From NCBI GenBank assembly GCA_900556965.1, contig USQV01000042.1, positions 1 to 7,382 on the forward strand: DNA of 7,382 bases, read 5' to 3'. The stretch comes from an uncultured Clostridium sp. (GTDB lineage Bacteria; Bacillota_A; Clostridia; Lachnospirales; Lachnospiraceae). Below are positions 1 to 6,402 of this stretch, in pieces; the stretch's first letter is position 1; the number at the start of each line of letters is the position of its first letter. Made by a program: the position numbers and the translations under genes. The notes under the pieces were generated by a model. That model did not search any database. It was not told where the DNA came from and worked only from the letters and a program-made list of their open reading frames with translations.

Positions 1-29
1 CTGCTTATTGCTTTTCGCAATTGAAGCAG
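1..29. other. Hairpin-forming inverted repeat at window edge
   Basis: CTGCTT (1-6) pairs with AAGCAG (24-29), and ATTGC (7-11) pairs with GCAAT (17-21), leaving a short TTTTC loop and a 2-nt bulge. No T-run follows on the plus strand, and the minus-strand flank lies outside the window. It could be a terminator for a transcript leaving the window to the left, or the edge of a regulatory element. The sequence does not decide which. Confidence 0.35.
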
Positions 30-50
30 GGGACTTACTTGATTCGGTTA

Positions 51-94
51 AATAAAAAAGGATGCCTGATCCCCATATAGACCAGTACATCCTT
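51..94 (-). terminator. Intrinsic terminator after rsmI
   Basis: Read on the minus strand, AAGGATG (94-88) pairs with CATCCTT (64-58). The stem continues inside as CTGGTC against GATCAG with one G-U pair, and a short AT-rich loop closes it. A T-rich tract (complement of 51-59) follows directly. It lies about 70 nt past the rsmI stop and is the natural end of the six-gene minus-strand transcript. The stretch between the rsmI stop and this hairpin (95-165) is AT-rich and holds no gene that I can see. Confidence 0.8.
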
Positions 95-165
95 AATTAT
101 TTATCTTATTCTTCTAATTGTAATCTTTTTTTCAATTATTTATTACTTCCGATTTCTGCTTCCTT

Positions 166-1011
166 TTATTCATTTTCCAGCAGATATTGGTAAACATCTC
201 TCTTGCTGATCCCACGATCCTTCGCCACCTGCTTCATCGCCGATTTCCGATCCATACCCGTTGAGAGATACTGTTCCATGTGTTCCTCGATAGGGATCGA
301 TGTCCATGAAGCTTCTTCTTCCTTCTTGATCTCCTCCGGATCCTTTCCCTCAACAACGATCACACATTCTCCCTTTGGTTCCTCTGTTTGATAAAACTCA
401 AGAGCAGCTTCAAATGTGGTGCGGAATACCGTTTCATACTTCTTGGTCAGCTCTCGGCAGATAGATATCCTCCGATCACCCAGAGCTTCCTTAAGCTCTG
501 TTAGCGTACTCACAAGTCTGTGAGGTGCCTCATAGAGGATGATCGTTCTGGTCTCCTCCTTAAGCTCCTGCAATATCCTTGCTTTTTCTTTTTTATCCAT
601 TGGGAGAAACGCCTCAAACGCAAATCTTCTGGTTGCCATTCCGGATATCGTCAATGCAGTAATACATGCTGCCGGTCCCGGAAGTGAGGTCAGTTCGATC
701 CCCGCTTCATAACATTGTCTGACCAGCTCCTCACCGGGATCAGAGATTCCGGGAGTTCCGGCATCTGTGATAAGAGCGATATTCGTTCCCTCTTTCATTT
801 TTTCCACAAGATATCTTGCCTTTTCCACCTTGTTAAATTCATGATAACTGGTCATCGGCGTCTTAATATCAAAATGATTTAACAGCTTAATACTATGACG
901 CGTATCTTCTGCTGCGATCAGATCCACTTCCTTCAGTGTATTCAGTACACGCAGCGTAATATCATCCAGGTTTCCTATCGGCGTTGCACATAAATATAAC
1001 TTTCCCTGCAT
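166..1011 (-). CDS. rsmI: 16S rRNA (cytidine1402-2'-O)-methyltransferase RsmI
   Basis: RsmI uses S-adenosylmethionine to methylate the ribose 2'-OH of C1402 in the decoding centre of 16S rRNA. At 281 aa it has the usual family length. Tetrapyrrole-methylase-fold motifs appear in order: ATPIGNLDDIT (9-19), AEDTRHS (34-40), ITDAGTPGISDPG (81-93), SLPGP (109-113), YEAPHR (160-165) and RELTKKYE (186-193). The C-terminal 40 residues (GMDRKSAMKQVAKDRGISKR region) fit the small helical RsmI-type C-terminal domain. The start is supported by AGGAG at 1018-1022, six bases upstream of ATG. It is the last gene of the operon, 56 nt after trmN6; in B. subtilis the equivalent gene is yabC, with yazA in between, which is absent here. 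Nothing in the reading frame looks broken. Confidence 0.96.
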   Translation of the reverse strand: MQGKLYLCATPIGNLDDITLRVLNTLKEVDLIAAEDTRHSIKLLNHFDIKTPMTSYHEFNKVEKARYLVEKMKEGTNIALITDAGTPGISDPGEELVRQCYEAGIELTSLPGPAACITALTISGMATRRFAFEAFLPMDKKEKARILQELKEETRTIILYEAPHRLVSTLTELKEALGDRRISICRELTKKYETVFRTTFEAALEFYQTEEPKGECVIVVEGKDPEEIKKEEEASWTSIPIEEHMEQYLSTGMDRKSAMKQVAKDRGISKRDVYQYLLENE

Positions 1012-1067
1012 GTTCTTCTCCTGCTTCCTAATGACCGGATATCGGCTTTTTAAACCTTCCGATCACA

Positions 1068-1805
1068 TTAATATCCATAAATGCTGTATATCTCGTCTGT
1101 ATACACACCCGGTTCCCTGTAAACGATGATCGGCGCTTCCACCTTCATCCACGAGCCGCCTCCCCGGACAGCCTCGATCAGAACCATATTTGCCTCCTTA
1201 TCCCGAAATGGATGAACCATTTTCATCCGTTTCGGTTCCAGCTTGTACCGGGTCATGGTTCCCAATATCTCGATCAGACGATGAGGTCTGTGAACCATAT
1301 ACATTCTTCCGCCCGGTTTCAGTACCTTAGTTCCCTCCCGTACTACATCCTCCAATGTGCAAAGGACTTCATGCCGGGAGATAGCTTTTACCTCCGTGGG
1401 ATTCTTAAGTCCGTGGGAATCATTCATATACGGAGGATTTGTAGTTACTACATCAAAGGAAGCCGCTCCGAATATCCGGCTGGCTTCCTTAATATCTCCG
1501 TTAACGATACTGATTTTATTTTCCAGACCGTTTAAAGCAACGCTTCGCCCGGCCATTTTTGCTATTTCTTTCTGAATTTCCAGAGCGGTAAAATGTTCTC
1601 CCTCTGTTTTTGCGGAAAGCAGAAGCGGAATGATCCCAGTTCCCGTTCCCAGATCCAATACTCTTTCTCCCGGTTTTACCGATGCAAAACCGGAAAGGAG
1701 GACTGCATCCATTCCAAAGCAGAAGCCATCTGTTTTCTGGATAATCTTAAGCCCATTCCGCTGCAGATCGTCCAAACGCTCATTCTCCATTAGATTAATT
1801 GTCAT
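1068..1805 (-). CDS. trmN6: tRNA1(Val) adenine37-N6-methyltransferase family protein (YabB/TrmN6-like)
   Basis: This is a 245-aa class I SAM-dependent methyltransferase. The SAM-binding motif VLDLGTGTG is at 49-57, an acidic residue follows in ALEIQ (E76), NGD is at 102-104, and the catalytic NPPY typical of base N6-methylation is at 123-126. The N-terminus (LDDLQRNGLKIIQKTDGFCFGMDAVLL) is typical of the YabB/TrmN6 group, which methylates A37 of tRNA1(Val) in E. coli. The precise substrate in Bacillota is inferred by homology. The chosen ATG overlaps the ricT end by 11 nt, with an AGGGG stretch about 13 nt upstream, which suggests translational coupling. An internal ATG at codon 6 lacks a good ribosome binding site. 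B. subtilis has yabA between yaaT and yabB; here the two genes are fused head to tail without it. Confidence 0.9.
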   Translation of the reverse strand: MTINLMENERLDDLQRNGLKIIQKTDGFCFGMDAVLLSGFASVKPGERVLDLGTGTGIIPLLLSAKTEGEHFTALEIQKEIAKMAGRSVALNGLENKISIVNGDIKEASRIFGAASFDVVTTNPPYMNDSHGLKNPTEVKAISRHEVLCTLEDVVREGTKVLKPGGRMYMVHRPHRLIEILGTMTRYKLEPKRMKMVHPFRDKEANMVLIEAVRGGGSWMKVEAPIIVYREPGVYTDEIYSIYGY

Positions 1806-2706
1806 CGAGCTTTGATTTCCCCTCTTTTTTCTCCAGCGCCTCCAGCTGCTTTAATTCTGCATCATTAATATTGACCCGCTCTCTCTTTTTTTTCGGACGG
1901 AATCTGAGCTGATCCACCTTATACTCTCTGATCTCTTTTTCGTCACCGTTTACCGTAACAATGACCTTTACCAGCTGCCTGAGGATACTTACACTATGAA
2001 CCTCACCCTTCAAGCCATCATCTGTCGTCACATAATCTCCGATATTAGGCAATCTTCCGTTTAATTCCTCGTAGGTTTCCTCCTCATATTTCAGACAGCA
2101 CATCAATCTTCCGCACACACCGGAAATCTTTGTCGGATTTAAGGAAAGGTTCTGTTCCTTTGCCATCTTTATAGACACTGGGATAAACTCAGATAAGTAA
2201 GAGGCGCAGCATAACGGTCTTCCGCAGATTCCGATCCCGCCGACGATCTTTGTCTCATCTCTTACACCGATCTGTCTAAGCTCGATTCTTGTTTTAAATA
2301 CAGAGGCCAGATCCTTTACCAGATCACGGAAGTCGATCCTTCCGTCTGCCGTAAAGTAGAATAATACCTTGTTGTTGTCAAAGGTATATTCTGTATCGAT
2401 AAGCTTCATATCAAGCTCATGCTTCTTGATCTTTTCCAGGCAGATCTTATATGCTTCTTTTTCTTTTTCCTTATTTCTGCACTCGATTTCCTCATCTGCC
2501 TCTGTAGCCATGCGGATCACAGGCTTAAGGGGCTGGATCACCTTTTTATCGTCTACCTCGTGGGTTCCAAGGACTACATAGCCATATTCAATGCCGCGAG
2601 CCGTTTCCACAATTACGTGCTGGCCGACCTTGATGTCCTCCTCGCCCGGACTGAAATAATATATTTTTCCCGCTTTCCGAAAGCGGACTCCAATTACTTT
2701 TGTCAT
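1795..2706 (-). CDS. ricT: RicT (YaaT), PSP1-domain regulator with Fe-S cysteine clusters
   Basis: RicT is a subunit of the RicA-RicF-RicT (YmcA-YlbF-YaaT) complex. In B. subtilis this complex promotes RNase Y-dependent mRNA maturation and is needed for sporulation, competence and biofilm formation. The 303-aa protein has the PSP1 region in about residues 60-145. Two cysteine motifs follow: GICGRPLCC (C161, C166, C167) and GVCGRLMCC (C198, C203, C204). They match those tied to [4Fe-4S] cluster binding in the complex. The C-terminus is highly charged (PKKKRERVN onward). The start has AGGAG at 2713-2717 with 6-nt spacing, and that site shares a base with the holB stop codon, so translation is probably coupled. 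The partners RicA and RicF are not in this window. Confidence 0.94.
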   Translation of the reverse strand: MTKVIGVRFRKAGKIYYFSPGEEDIKVGQHVIVETARGIEYGYVVLGTHEVDDKKVIQPLKPVIRMATEADEEIECRNKEKEKEAYKICLEKIKKHELDMKLIDTEYTFDNNKVLFYFTADGRIDFRDLVKDLASVFKTRIELRQIGVRDETKIVGGIGICGRPLCCASYLSEFIPVSIKMAKEQNLSLNPTKISGVCGRLMCCLKYEEETYEELNGRLPNIGDYVTTDDGLKGEVHSVSILRQLVKVIVTVNGDEKEIREYKVDQLRFRPKKKRERVNINDAELKQLEALEKKEGKSKLDDN

Positions 2707-2716
2707 CGTTTTCTCC

Positions 2717-3724
2717 TCATGATGGGTTCTTTATGGTAAGAAGCAGAAGCTCCATTGCCAGCTCCATATTTACATTTGCTTCAAGTCTGGTACGTGCCAG
2801 ATCAACGGCATTTAATATCTCCTCCAGACCGGCATAATCATATTTCTGCCCCATCTCATTAATTGCTTTATATTCATCCCTGAAGATAAGCAGGTTCATA
2901 TCCTTGGTTACCTTAAACATCAAAACATCGCGGAACCAAAGCTGCATCAGATCCAGCATATCATTCATTTCAAATTTCTGATCCTTAATCTCCCGGATAC
3001 AATCCAAAAGCATGGTTATATCCATGTCTCCCACACTTTTTATGACAGACATCACCTTCTGATACAGCTCTTTAAACTCATCAGAAGAAGATAAATGGAT
3101 CGCTTTACCCAGATTTCCTCTGGCAAACGCCGCACATATCTCAGCCTCTTTATCCGGAACATGAAGATGCTCTGTCAGATAGCTTTTCACGGTAAAATCC
3201 TTCAACGGCTTCAATTTCAGCTGAATACATCTGGAAAGGATCGTCGGAAGAAAAGCTTCCTGATTTGTAGTGATGAGAAGGATCACCGCATAAGACGGCG
3301 GCTCCTCGATTGTTTTAAGAAGTGCATTCTGTGCCTGCACCGTCATTTTTTCCGCCTCATCAACTATGTAAATCTTATAATAACTGCTGTATGGACGGAT
3401 CATGATCGTATCATTGATCTGCTCCCTGATATCATCGACACCGATGCTTGCAGGTTTTTCATGCGTCACATAGATAAGATCCGGGTGGTTTCCTCCCAGA
3501 ACCTGCTTGCAGGAGTGGCACACCATGCACGGTTCACTCCCTCCCTTTTCGCACAAAAGCGTCATAGCAAATGCATTTGCTATAGATTTACGTCCCATTC
3601 CGGCTTCACCTGTCAGAATGTATGCGTGGGAAACCTTATGGCCTTCTATGGCTTTTTTGAAATGATCCTTCACCATATCATTTCCGAGTATATCCTGAAA
3701 TCCTGTAATTTTTCCATCCTGCAT
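2717..3724 (-). CDS. holB: DNA polymerase III delta' subunit (clamp loader)
   Basis: HolB is the delta' subunit of the clamp loader, which opens the beta sliding clamp and places it on primed DNA. It is 335 aa. Visible are the AAA+ N-terminal fold with a P-loop-like GEAGMGRKS (39-47), a zinc-binding set C58, C66, C69 and C72, a Walker B-like IYIVDEAEKM (118-127), sensor 1 LLITTN (149-154), and the SRC motif (164-166), which supplies an arginine finger to the neighbouring subunit. In the P-loop the usual lysine position holds Arg45, followed by Lys46. Delta' does not hydrolyse ATP in well-studied cases, so this change is probably tolerated. GGAGGG (3731-3736) sits 6 nt before the ATG. It lies 21 nt after the kinase gene and 10 nt before ricT, the same holB-ricT pairing as in B. 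subtilis. Confidence 0.93.
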   Translation of the reverse strand: MQDGKITGFQDILGNDMVKDHFKKAIEGHKVSHAYILTGEAGMGRKSIANAFAMTLLCEKGGSEPCMVCHSCKQVLGGNHPDLIYVTHEKPASIGVDDIREQINDTIMIRPYSSYYKIYIVDEAEKMTVQAQNALLKTIEEPPSYAVILLITTNQEAFLPTILSRCIQLKLKPLKDFTVKSYLTEHLHVPDKEAEICAAFARGNLGKAIHLSSSDEFKELYQKVMSVIKSVGDMDITMLLDCIREIKDQKFEMNDMLDLMQLWFRDVLMFKVTKDMNLLIFRDEYKAINEMGQKYDYAGLEEILNAVDLARTRLEANVNMELAMELLLLTIKNPS

Positions 3725-3745
3725 AGTGATCCCTCCAGTTTCAAG

Positions 3746-4408
3746 TTATTTGGAAGCCTGCTCCTTTGGCTCTGATCTGACGGCCTGAGCGGAAGCTTCT
3801 TCTTTTGTTTCCAAAGCTTGGGCTTCCAACGCTCTGATATCACTCAGTATCTCAGACAGACAGCTTTCTATATCCCTGTTTAAAAATCTTTTATTTATAC
3901 CGAGTCCGGCAAGATTTTCTTCCGAGAAATCATCTTCATCTGCCAGATATCTTCGGCAGACCTCCCGATAATTAGGAGGATTCTGGGTACTTTCCCTTTC
4001 TACTGCTCTCATAAGCCGCTCACCGTCCGGTACCTCAATATACAGCGGAACGATCCTTTTCTGCCCAAAATACCGGCACATTTTTTTATATGCTTCCGGT
4101 GTTCCGATCATAAGAAAGGCTTCATCCTGTTCCGTTTCAAATTGTCCGTCATCCACGGTAAAATAACTCCACGGCCCCATCACGGTATCATACGTGCGTA
4201 ATTCGATGATCTTTCCGGAGCTTTTCCATTCCTCCAGCCTTTCCGGTGATGTGAAGAAGTATTCCACACCATCTCTTTCTCCCTGACGGGACGGACGAGT
4301 CGTATAAGGAACGATCGTTTTAAACTTTGGCCACAGCTTCAACAGGTTCTTGTAGATCGTATCCTTTCCTGTGGCGCTTTTTCCCATGATATAATAGATC
4401 TTGCTCAT
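3746..4408 (-). CDS. Guanylate-kinase-like P-loop nucleotide kinase
   Basis: This 220-aa protein begins with a P-loop, GKSATGKDT (9-17). The GMP-binding signature of guanylate kinases follows: YTTRPSRQGERDG...Y (35-50), with Arg38, Arg41, Glu44 and Tyr50 retained. IIEL (67-70) keeps the glutamate expected after it. The next loop differs: where Gmk normally has a Tyr-Gly guanine-contact motif, this protein reads YDTVMGPWSYF (73-83). The last 30 residues (EAQALETKEEASAQ region) are a charged, Ala/Glu-rich tail unlike the catalytic fold. Gene order matters: B. subtilis has thymidylate kinase (tmk) here, but nothing in this sequence looks like Tmk. It may be a second Gmk paralogue or a kinase of altered specificity. 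GGAG at 4419-4422 is about 10 nt before the ATG, a longish spacing. Family assignment is firm; substrate is not. Confidence 0.75.
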   Translation of the reverse strand: MSKIYYIMGKSATGKDTIYKNLLKLWPKFKTIVPYTTRPSRQGERDGVEYFFTSPERLEEWKSSGKIIELRTYDTVMGPWSYFTVDDGQFETEQDEAFLMIGTPEAYKKMCRYFGQKRIVPLYIEVPDGERLMRAVERESTQNPPNYREVCRRYLADEDDFSEENLAGLGINKRFLNRDIESCLSEILSDIRALEAQALETKEEASAQAVRSEPKEQASK

Positions 4409-4471
4409 TTCCGGTTCACTCCGCCTTTCCTGTTTCCGTTTCGGCGCGTATTTCTATTTTATCACAAATCC

Positions 4472-5992
4472 TTATTCATCCGCAACTGTTAATATAGTGG
4501 AAAGGGACATATCTGACAGCCCCTGAACCTCAAATCCACTCTCCTCATACCAGAATATCTGCTTCAGAATTTCCCCTGTGATCCTCTCCCCGGGAGCCAG
4601 TATCGGTATTCCCGGCGGATAGAGATACACAAACTCTGTAGATATCTTTCCTTCACTTTCCCTGAGAGCCGTTTTCGTTTTCTTCTTTTGAAATGCCTCA
4701 GAAGGCGTCATTTTCGCATCAGCCTTTGAAAGCATAGTATCAGGCTTCTTTATACTGTTAACGGAATCATATCCACTCAGGCTTTGATCTATCTCTAAAA
4801 CGGCCTTTTGAAGTCTTAAAAGGCCATCCGCAGTATCCATAAGAGAGGTCATTGCGATTACATAACCCGGAGCACACATTTCCATCTCAAGATGATATTT
4901 ATTTCTTAAAATTTCACCTAGCTGTTCCCCGTTCAGGTCCTTGGCATGATCTGCAGATATGATGATCTTTGACATATCCCAGTCATACGCCCCCAAAGCC
5001 TGCAGCGCTTGATGATCCGGGATTTTTAAAACTCTAAGAGCTGCGGTCGCTTCAAAAAAAGCTTTCATTCTTTTTTCATATTCCCACATCTTGTCCCGGC
5101 CCGGCCCATCCATATAGCGGATGCAGCGCTCTATTGCCGCCATAAACAAATACGATGGGCTTGAGCTTTGAAACATCCCGAGATATCGCTCTATCTTTTC
5201 CCGGTCCGCCAGATCCCCTTTTACATGAAGTATTGCAGTCTGTGTAAACGAAGGCAACGTCTTATGGAGACTCTGGATGACTACATCCGCACCACACTCC
5301 AAGGCAGATTGCGGAAAGCCACCCTCCTTTTTTGCAAAAGGCAAATGAGCCCCATGTGCCTCATCTACAATAAGAGGAATGCCATATTCATGACAATAAC
5401 CGGATATCTTAGAAATATCCGATACAACTCCTTCATACGTAGGAGATACCACAAGAACCGACGTAATCTTTGCTCCATTTGAGCTTTTATTCTCCTCCAG
5501 TGCAATCCTCACCCTCTCAGGGTCTATAACTCCGTTTATCCCATACTCCTTAATAAACTCCGGATACAGGTATTCCGGCTGAAGCCCATTAAGAAGCAGG
5601 GCGTGATATGCCGCCTTATGACAGTTTCTTGCCAACAGGATTTTCCCATTCCAATCGGTACAGCCGCAGATCGCAGCCAATAACCCGCAGGTGCTTCCAT
5701 TGACCAGATAGTACGTTTTGTCCGCACCATAAATGTCAGCCGCTTCCTCCATAGACTTCTTCAATATTCCCTCCGCATGATGCAGATTATCAAATCCATC
5801 GATCTCTGTTATATCGATCGAGTATGGATTTGGAAATCCATCAAAAAAATCATCATTGATCTCTCGCCTTTTATGCCCGGGCATGTGAAACGGATAAAAA
5901 TCAGATTCCCCATATTTCTTTAGTTTTTCAAGAAGGGACTGATTCTTTTCTCTCATACAGCTATTTTCTCTAAAACGATCATTATCTCTCAT
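4472..5992 (-). CDS. Orn/Lys/Arg decarboxylase family, PLP-dependent (YaaO/SpeA-like)
   Basis: This is a fold-type I pyridoxal-phosphate enzyme that removes the carboxyl group of a basic amino acid, giving cadaverine, putrescine or agmatine. The substrate cannot be told from sequence. Visible are PFHMPGHKR (34-42), the phosphate-binding NGST (98-101), DEAHGAH (210-216) with the cofactor-pairing aspartate, and SLHKT (241-245), where Lys244 should form the Schiff base. A C-terminal domain holds YPPGIPILAPGE (458-469). At 506 aa it is the short Gram-positive form without the N-terminal wing domain. The first 12-16 residues are encoded by tandem repeat DNA. The second in-frame ATG (5954-5956, codon 13) gives 494 aa and an N-terminus closer to the family. 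Neither ATG has a good ribosome binding site, so the start is uncertain. First gene of the operon, 63 nt before the kinase. Confidence 0.92.
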   Translation of the reverse strand: MRDNDRFRENSCMREKNQSLLEKLKKYGESDFYPFHMPGHKRREINDDFFDGFPNPYSIDITEIDGFDNLHHAEGILKKSMEEAADIYGADKTYYLVNGSTCGLLAAICGCTDWNGKILLARNCHKAAYHALLLNGLQPEYLYPEFIKEYGINGVIDPERVRIALEENKSSNGAKITSVLVVSPTYEGVVSDISKISGYCHEYGIPLIVDEAHGAHLPFAKKEGGFPQSALECGADVVIQSLHKTLPSFTQTAILHVKGDLADREKIERYLGMFQSSSPSYLFMAAIERCIRYMDGPGRDKMWEYEKRMKAFFEATAALRVLKIPDHQALQALGAYDWDMSKIIISADHAKDLNGEQLGEILRNKYHLEMEMCAPGYVIAMTSLMDTADGLLRLQKAVLEIDQSLSGYDSVNSIKKPDTMLSKADAKMTPSEAFQKKKTKTALRESEGKISTEFVYLYPPGIPILAPGERITGEILKQIFWYEESGFEVQGLSDMSLSTILTVADE

Positions 5993-6141
5993 ACGATCAC
6001 TCTTTCTTATACGATCTTTTTCTTTTTATACGATTTTTTCCTTTTATATGACCTTTCCCTTTTTATACGATCCTTCTCTTTTTATACGATCCTTCTCTTT
6101 TTATACAATTTTTTTCTCTCATACGGTCACTCTTTCCTATC
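5945..6141 (-). repeat. Degenerate 18-20 bp tandem repeat array over the decarboxylase start
   Basis: About ten units are seen on the minus strand. The best conserved is GATCGTATAAAAAGAGAAG. From upstream to downstream they occupy 6128-6111 (18 bp), 6110-6092 (19), 6091-6073 (19), 6072-6053 (20), then six 18-bp units: 6052-6035, 6034-6017, 6016-5999, 5998-5981, 5980-5963 and 5962-5945. A partial unit extends to 6141. The 18-bp units nearest the gene keep a reading frame coding D-R-x-R-x-x, and the last of these supply the first residues of the decarboxylase ORF. The 19- and 20-bp units break that frame, and an in-frame TAA lies at 6026-6028. Three units carry ATG (6128-6111, 5998-5981, 5962-5945), most of the others ATA at the same place. 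Each ATG or ATA is preceded by a purine-rich run. Confidence 0.85.
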
Positions 6142-6144
6142 TGC

Positions 6145-6186
6145 AAAAATAGCCTTGAAAGTAATTATACTTCCAAGGCTATTTTT
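6145..6186. terminator. Strong hairpin with T-runs on both strands
   Basis: A 13-bp perfect inverted repeat, AAAAATAGCCTTG (6145-6157) with CAAGGCTATTTTT (6174-6186), is extended inward by a mismatch and four more pairs (6159-6162 with 6169-6172), leaving a 6-nt loop. Because the arms end in A5/T5, it reads as an intrinsic terminator in either direction. No plus-strand gene ends here. On the minus strand it lies between the palindrome region and the repeat array upstream of the decarboxylase. It may act as an attenuator for the operon or as a second stop for read-through from the tRNA unit. A TATAAT sits in the loop on the minus strand, but no good -35 is placed for it. Confidence 0.75.
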
Positions 6187-6302
6187 CAGAGCTGTCCAAC
6201 GATCCGGTTGAAAAAAAATGCCCTGTCTGATTGCTTCAACTCATATTCGATACTTTCACGGAATCTAATTAACACCGTTACCGGTAACAGTAAATATAGC
6301 AT
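6186..6302 (-). CDS. Possible 38-aa ORF, unrecognised
   Basis: An ATG (6300-6302) opens 38 codons ending in TGA (6186-6188), exactly at the edge of the strong hairpin. The peptide starts hydrophobic (MLYLLLPVTVLI) and continues charged (RFRESIEYELKQSDR), ending FFFNRIVGQL. I do not recognise it. There is no ribosome binding site before the ATG (the upstream bases are AT-rich and lack a GGAG-type run), and the ORF overlaps a palindrome. It could be the relic of a longer gene, a leader peptide, or chance. Placement directly before a terminator is the only positive sign. Confidence 0.2.
   Translation of the reverse strand: MLYLLLPVTVLIRFRESIEYELKQSDRAFFFNRIVGQL
6274..6291. promoter_or_regulatory. 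Operator-like palindrome 1
   Basis: ACCGTTACCGGTAACAGT is an 18-bp palindrome with one mismatched pair. Its core GTTACCGGTAAC (6277-6288) is perfect. Its right arm, read on the other strand, is ACTGTTACC, which matches the half-site of palindrome 2 at eight of nine bases. It may be a binding site for a dimeric repressor acting on the decarboxylase operon. The regulator is unknown. Confidence 0.45.
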
Positions 6303-6314
6303 TTATGATTTAGA

Positions 6315-6342
6315 ATTATCGTAACTATTACCGATCAGGTAA
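6315..6342 (-). promoter_or_regulatory. Weak candidate promoter overlapping palindrome 2
   Basis: On the minus strand, TTACCT (complement of 6337-6342) and GATAAT (complement of 6315-6320) are separated by 16 bp. The -10 matches the consensus at five of six positions, but the -35 matches at only about three. The element is embedded in palindrome 2, as would be expected for a repressible promoter. A transcript from here would have to pass the 6145-6186 hairpin to reach the decarboxylase. No better promoter for the six-gene run could be found in the spacer. Confidence 0.22.
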
Positions 6343-6348
6343 TAGTTA
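6322..6348. promoter_or_regulatory. Operator-like palindrome 2
   Basis: TAACTATTACC (6322-6332) and GGTAATAGTTA (6338-6348) are perfect 11-bp arms around a 5-bp GATCA spacer. It shares the TTACC/GGTAA core with palindrome 1. The centres of the two sites are 52.5 bp apart, which is five helical turns at 10.5 bp per turn. There is no T-run directly beside it, so a protein-binding operator is more likely than a terminator. Confidence 0.5.
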
Positions 6349-6359
6349 TCATCTTATAT

Positions 6360-6395
6360 AAAAAAACGGAAACCCTTATTTCTAAAGGCTTCCGT
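6360..6395 (-). terminator. Intrinsic terminator of the tRNA cluster
   Basis: On the minus strand, ACGGAAGCCTTTAG pairs back to the AAGGGTTTCCGT region. The pairs are 6366-6371 with 6390-6395, 6373-6374 with 6387-6388, and 6376-6377 with 6384-6385, with two mismatches and a 6-nt loop. Seven Ts follow (complement of 6360-6366). It starts about 8 nt past the tRNA-Lys discriminator base. Confidence 0.85.
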
Positions 6396-6402
6396 GACTA
6401 AA

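Noticed and set aside
3095..3775. A 226-codon ORF on the plus strand opposite holB
   Set aside because: It lies antisense to a clearly recognisable delta' gene, its product has no domain that I recognise, and it ends in the neighbouring kinase gene. It is a shadow frame.
5536..5730. Second minus-strand ORF inside the decarboxylase
   Set aside because: It is an alternate frame within a well-supported enzyme and shows no ribosome binding site or known domain.
5945..6141. CRISPR array
   Set aside because: The units are directly adjacent, with no unique spacers, and are degenerate and only 18-20 bp.
6145..6186. Miniature inverted-repeat element (MITE)
   Set aside because: The inverted repeat is short with a 6-nt inner loop and no target duplication is visible, so a terminator hairpin explains it better.
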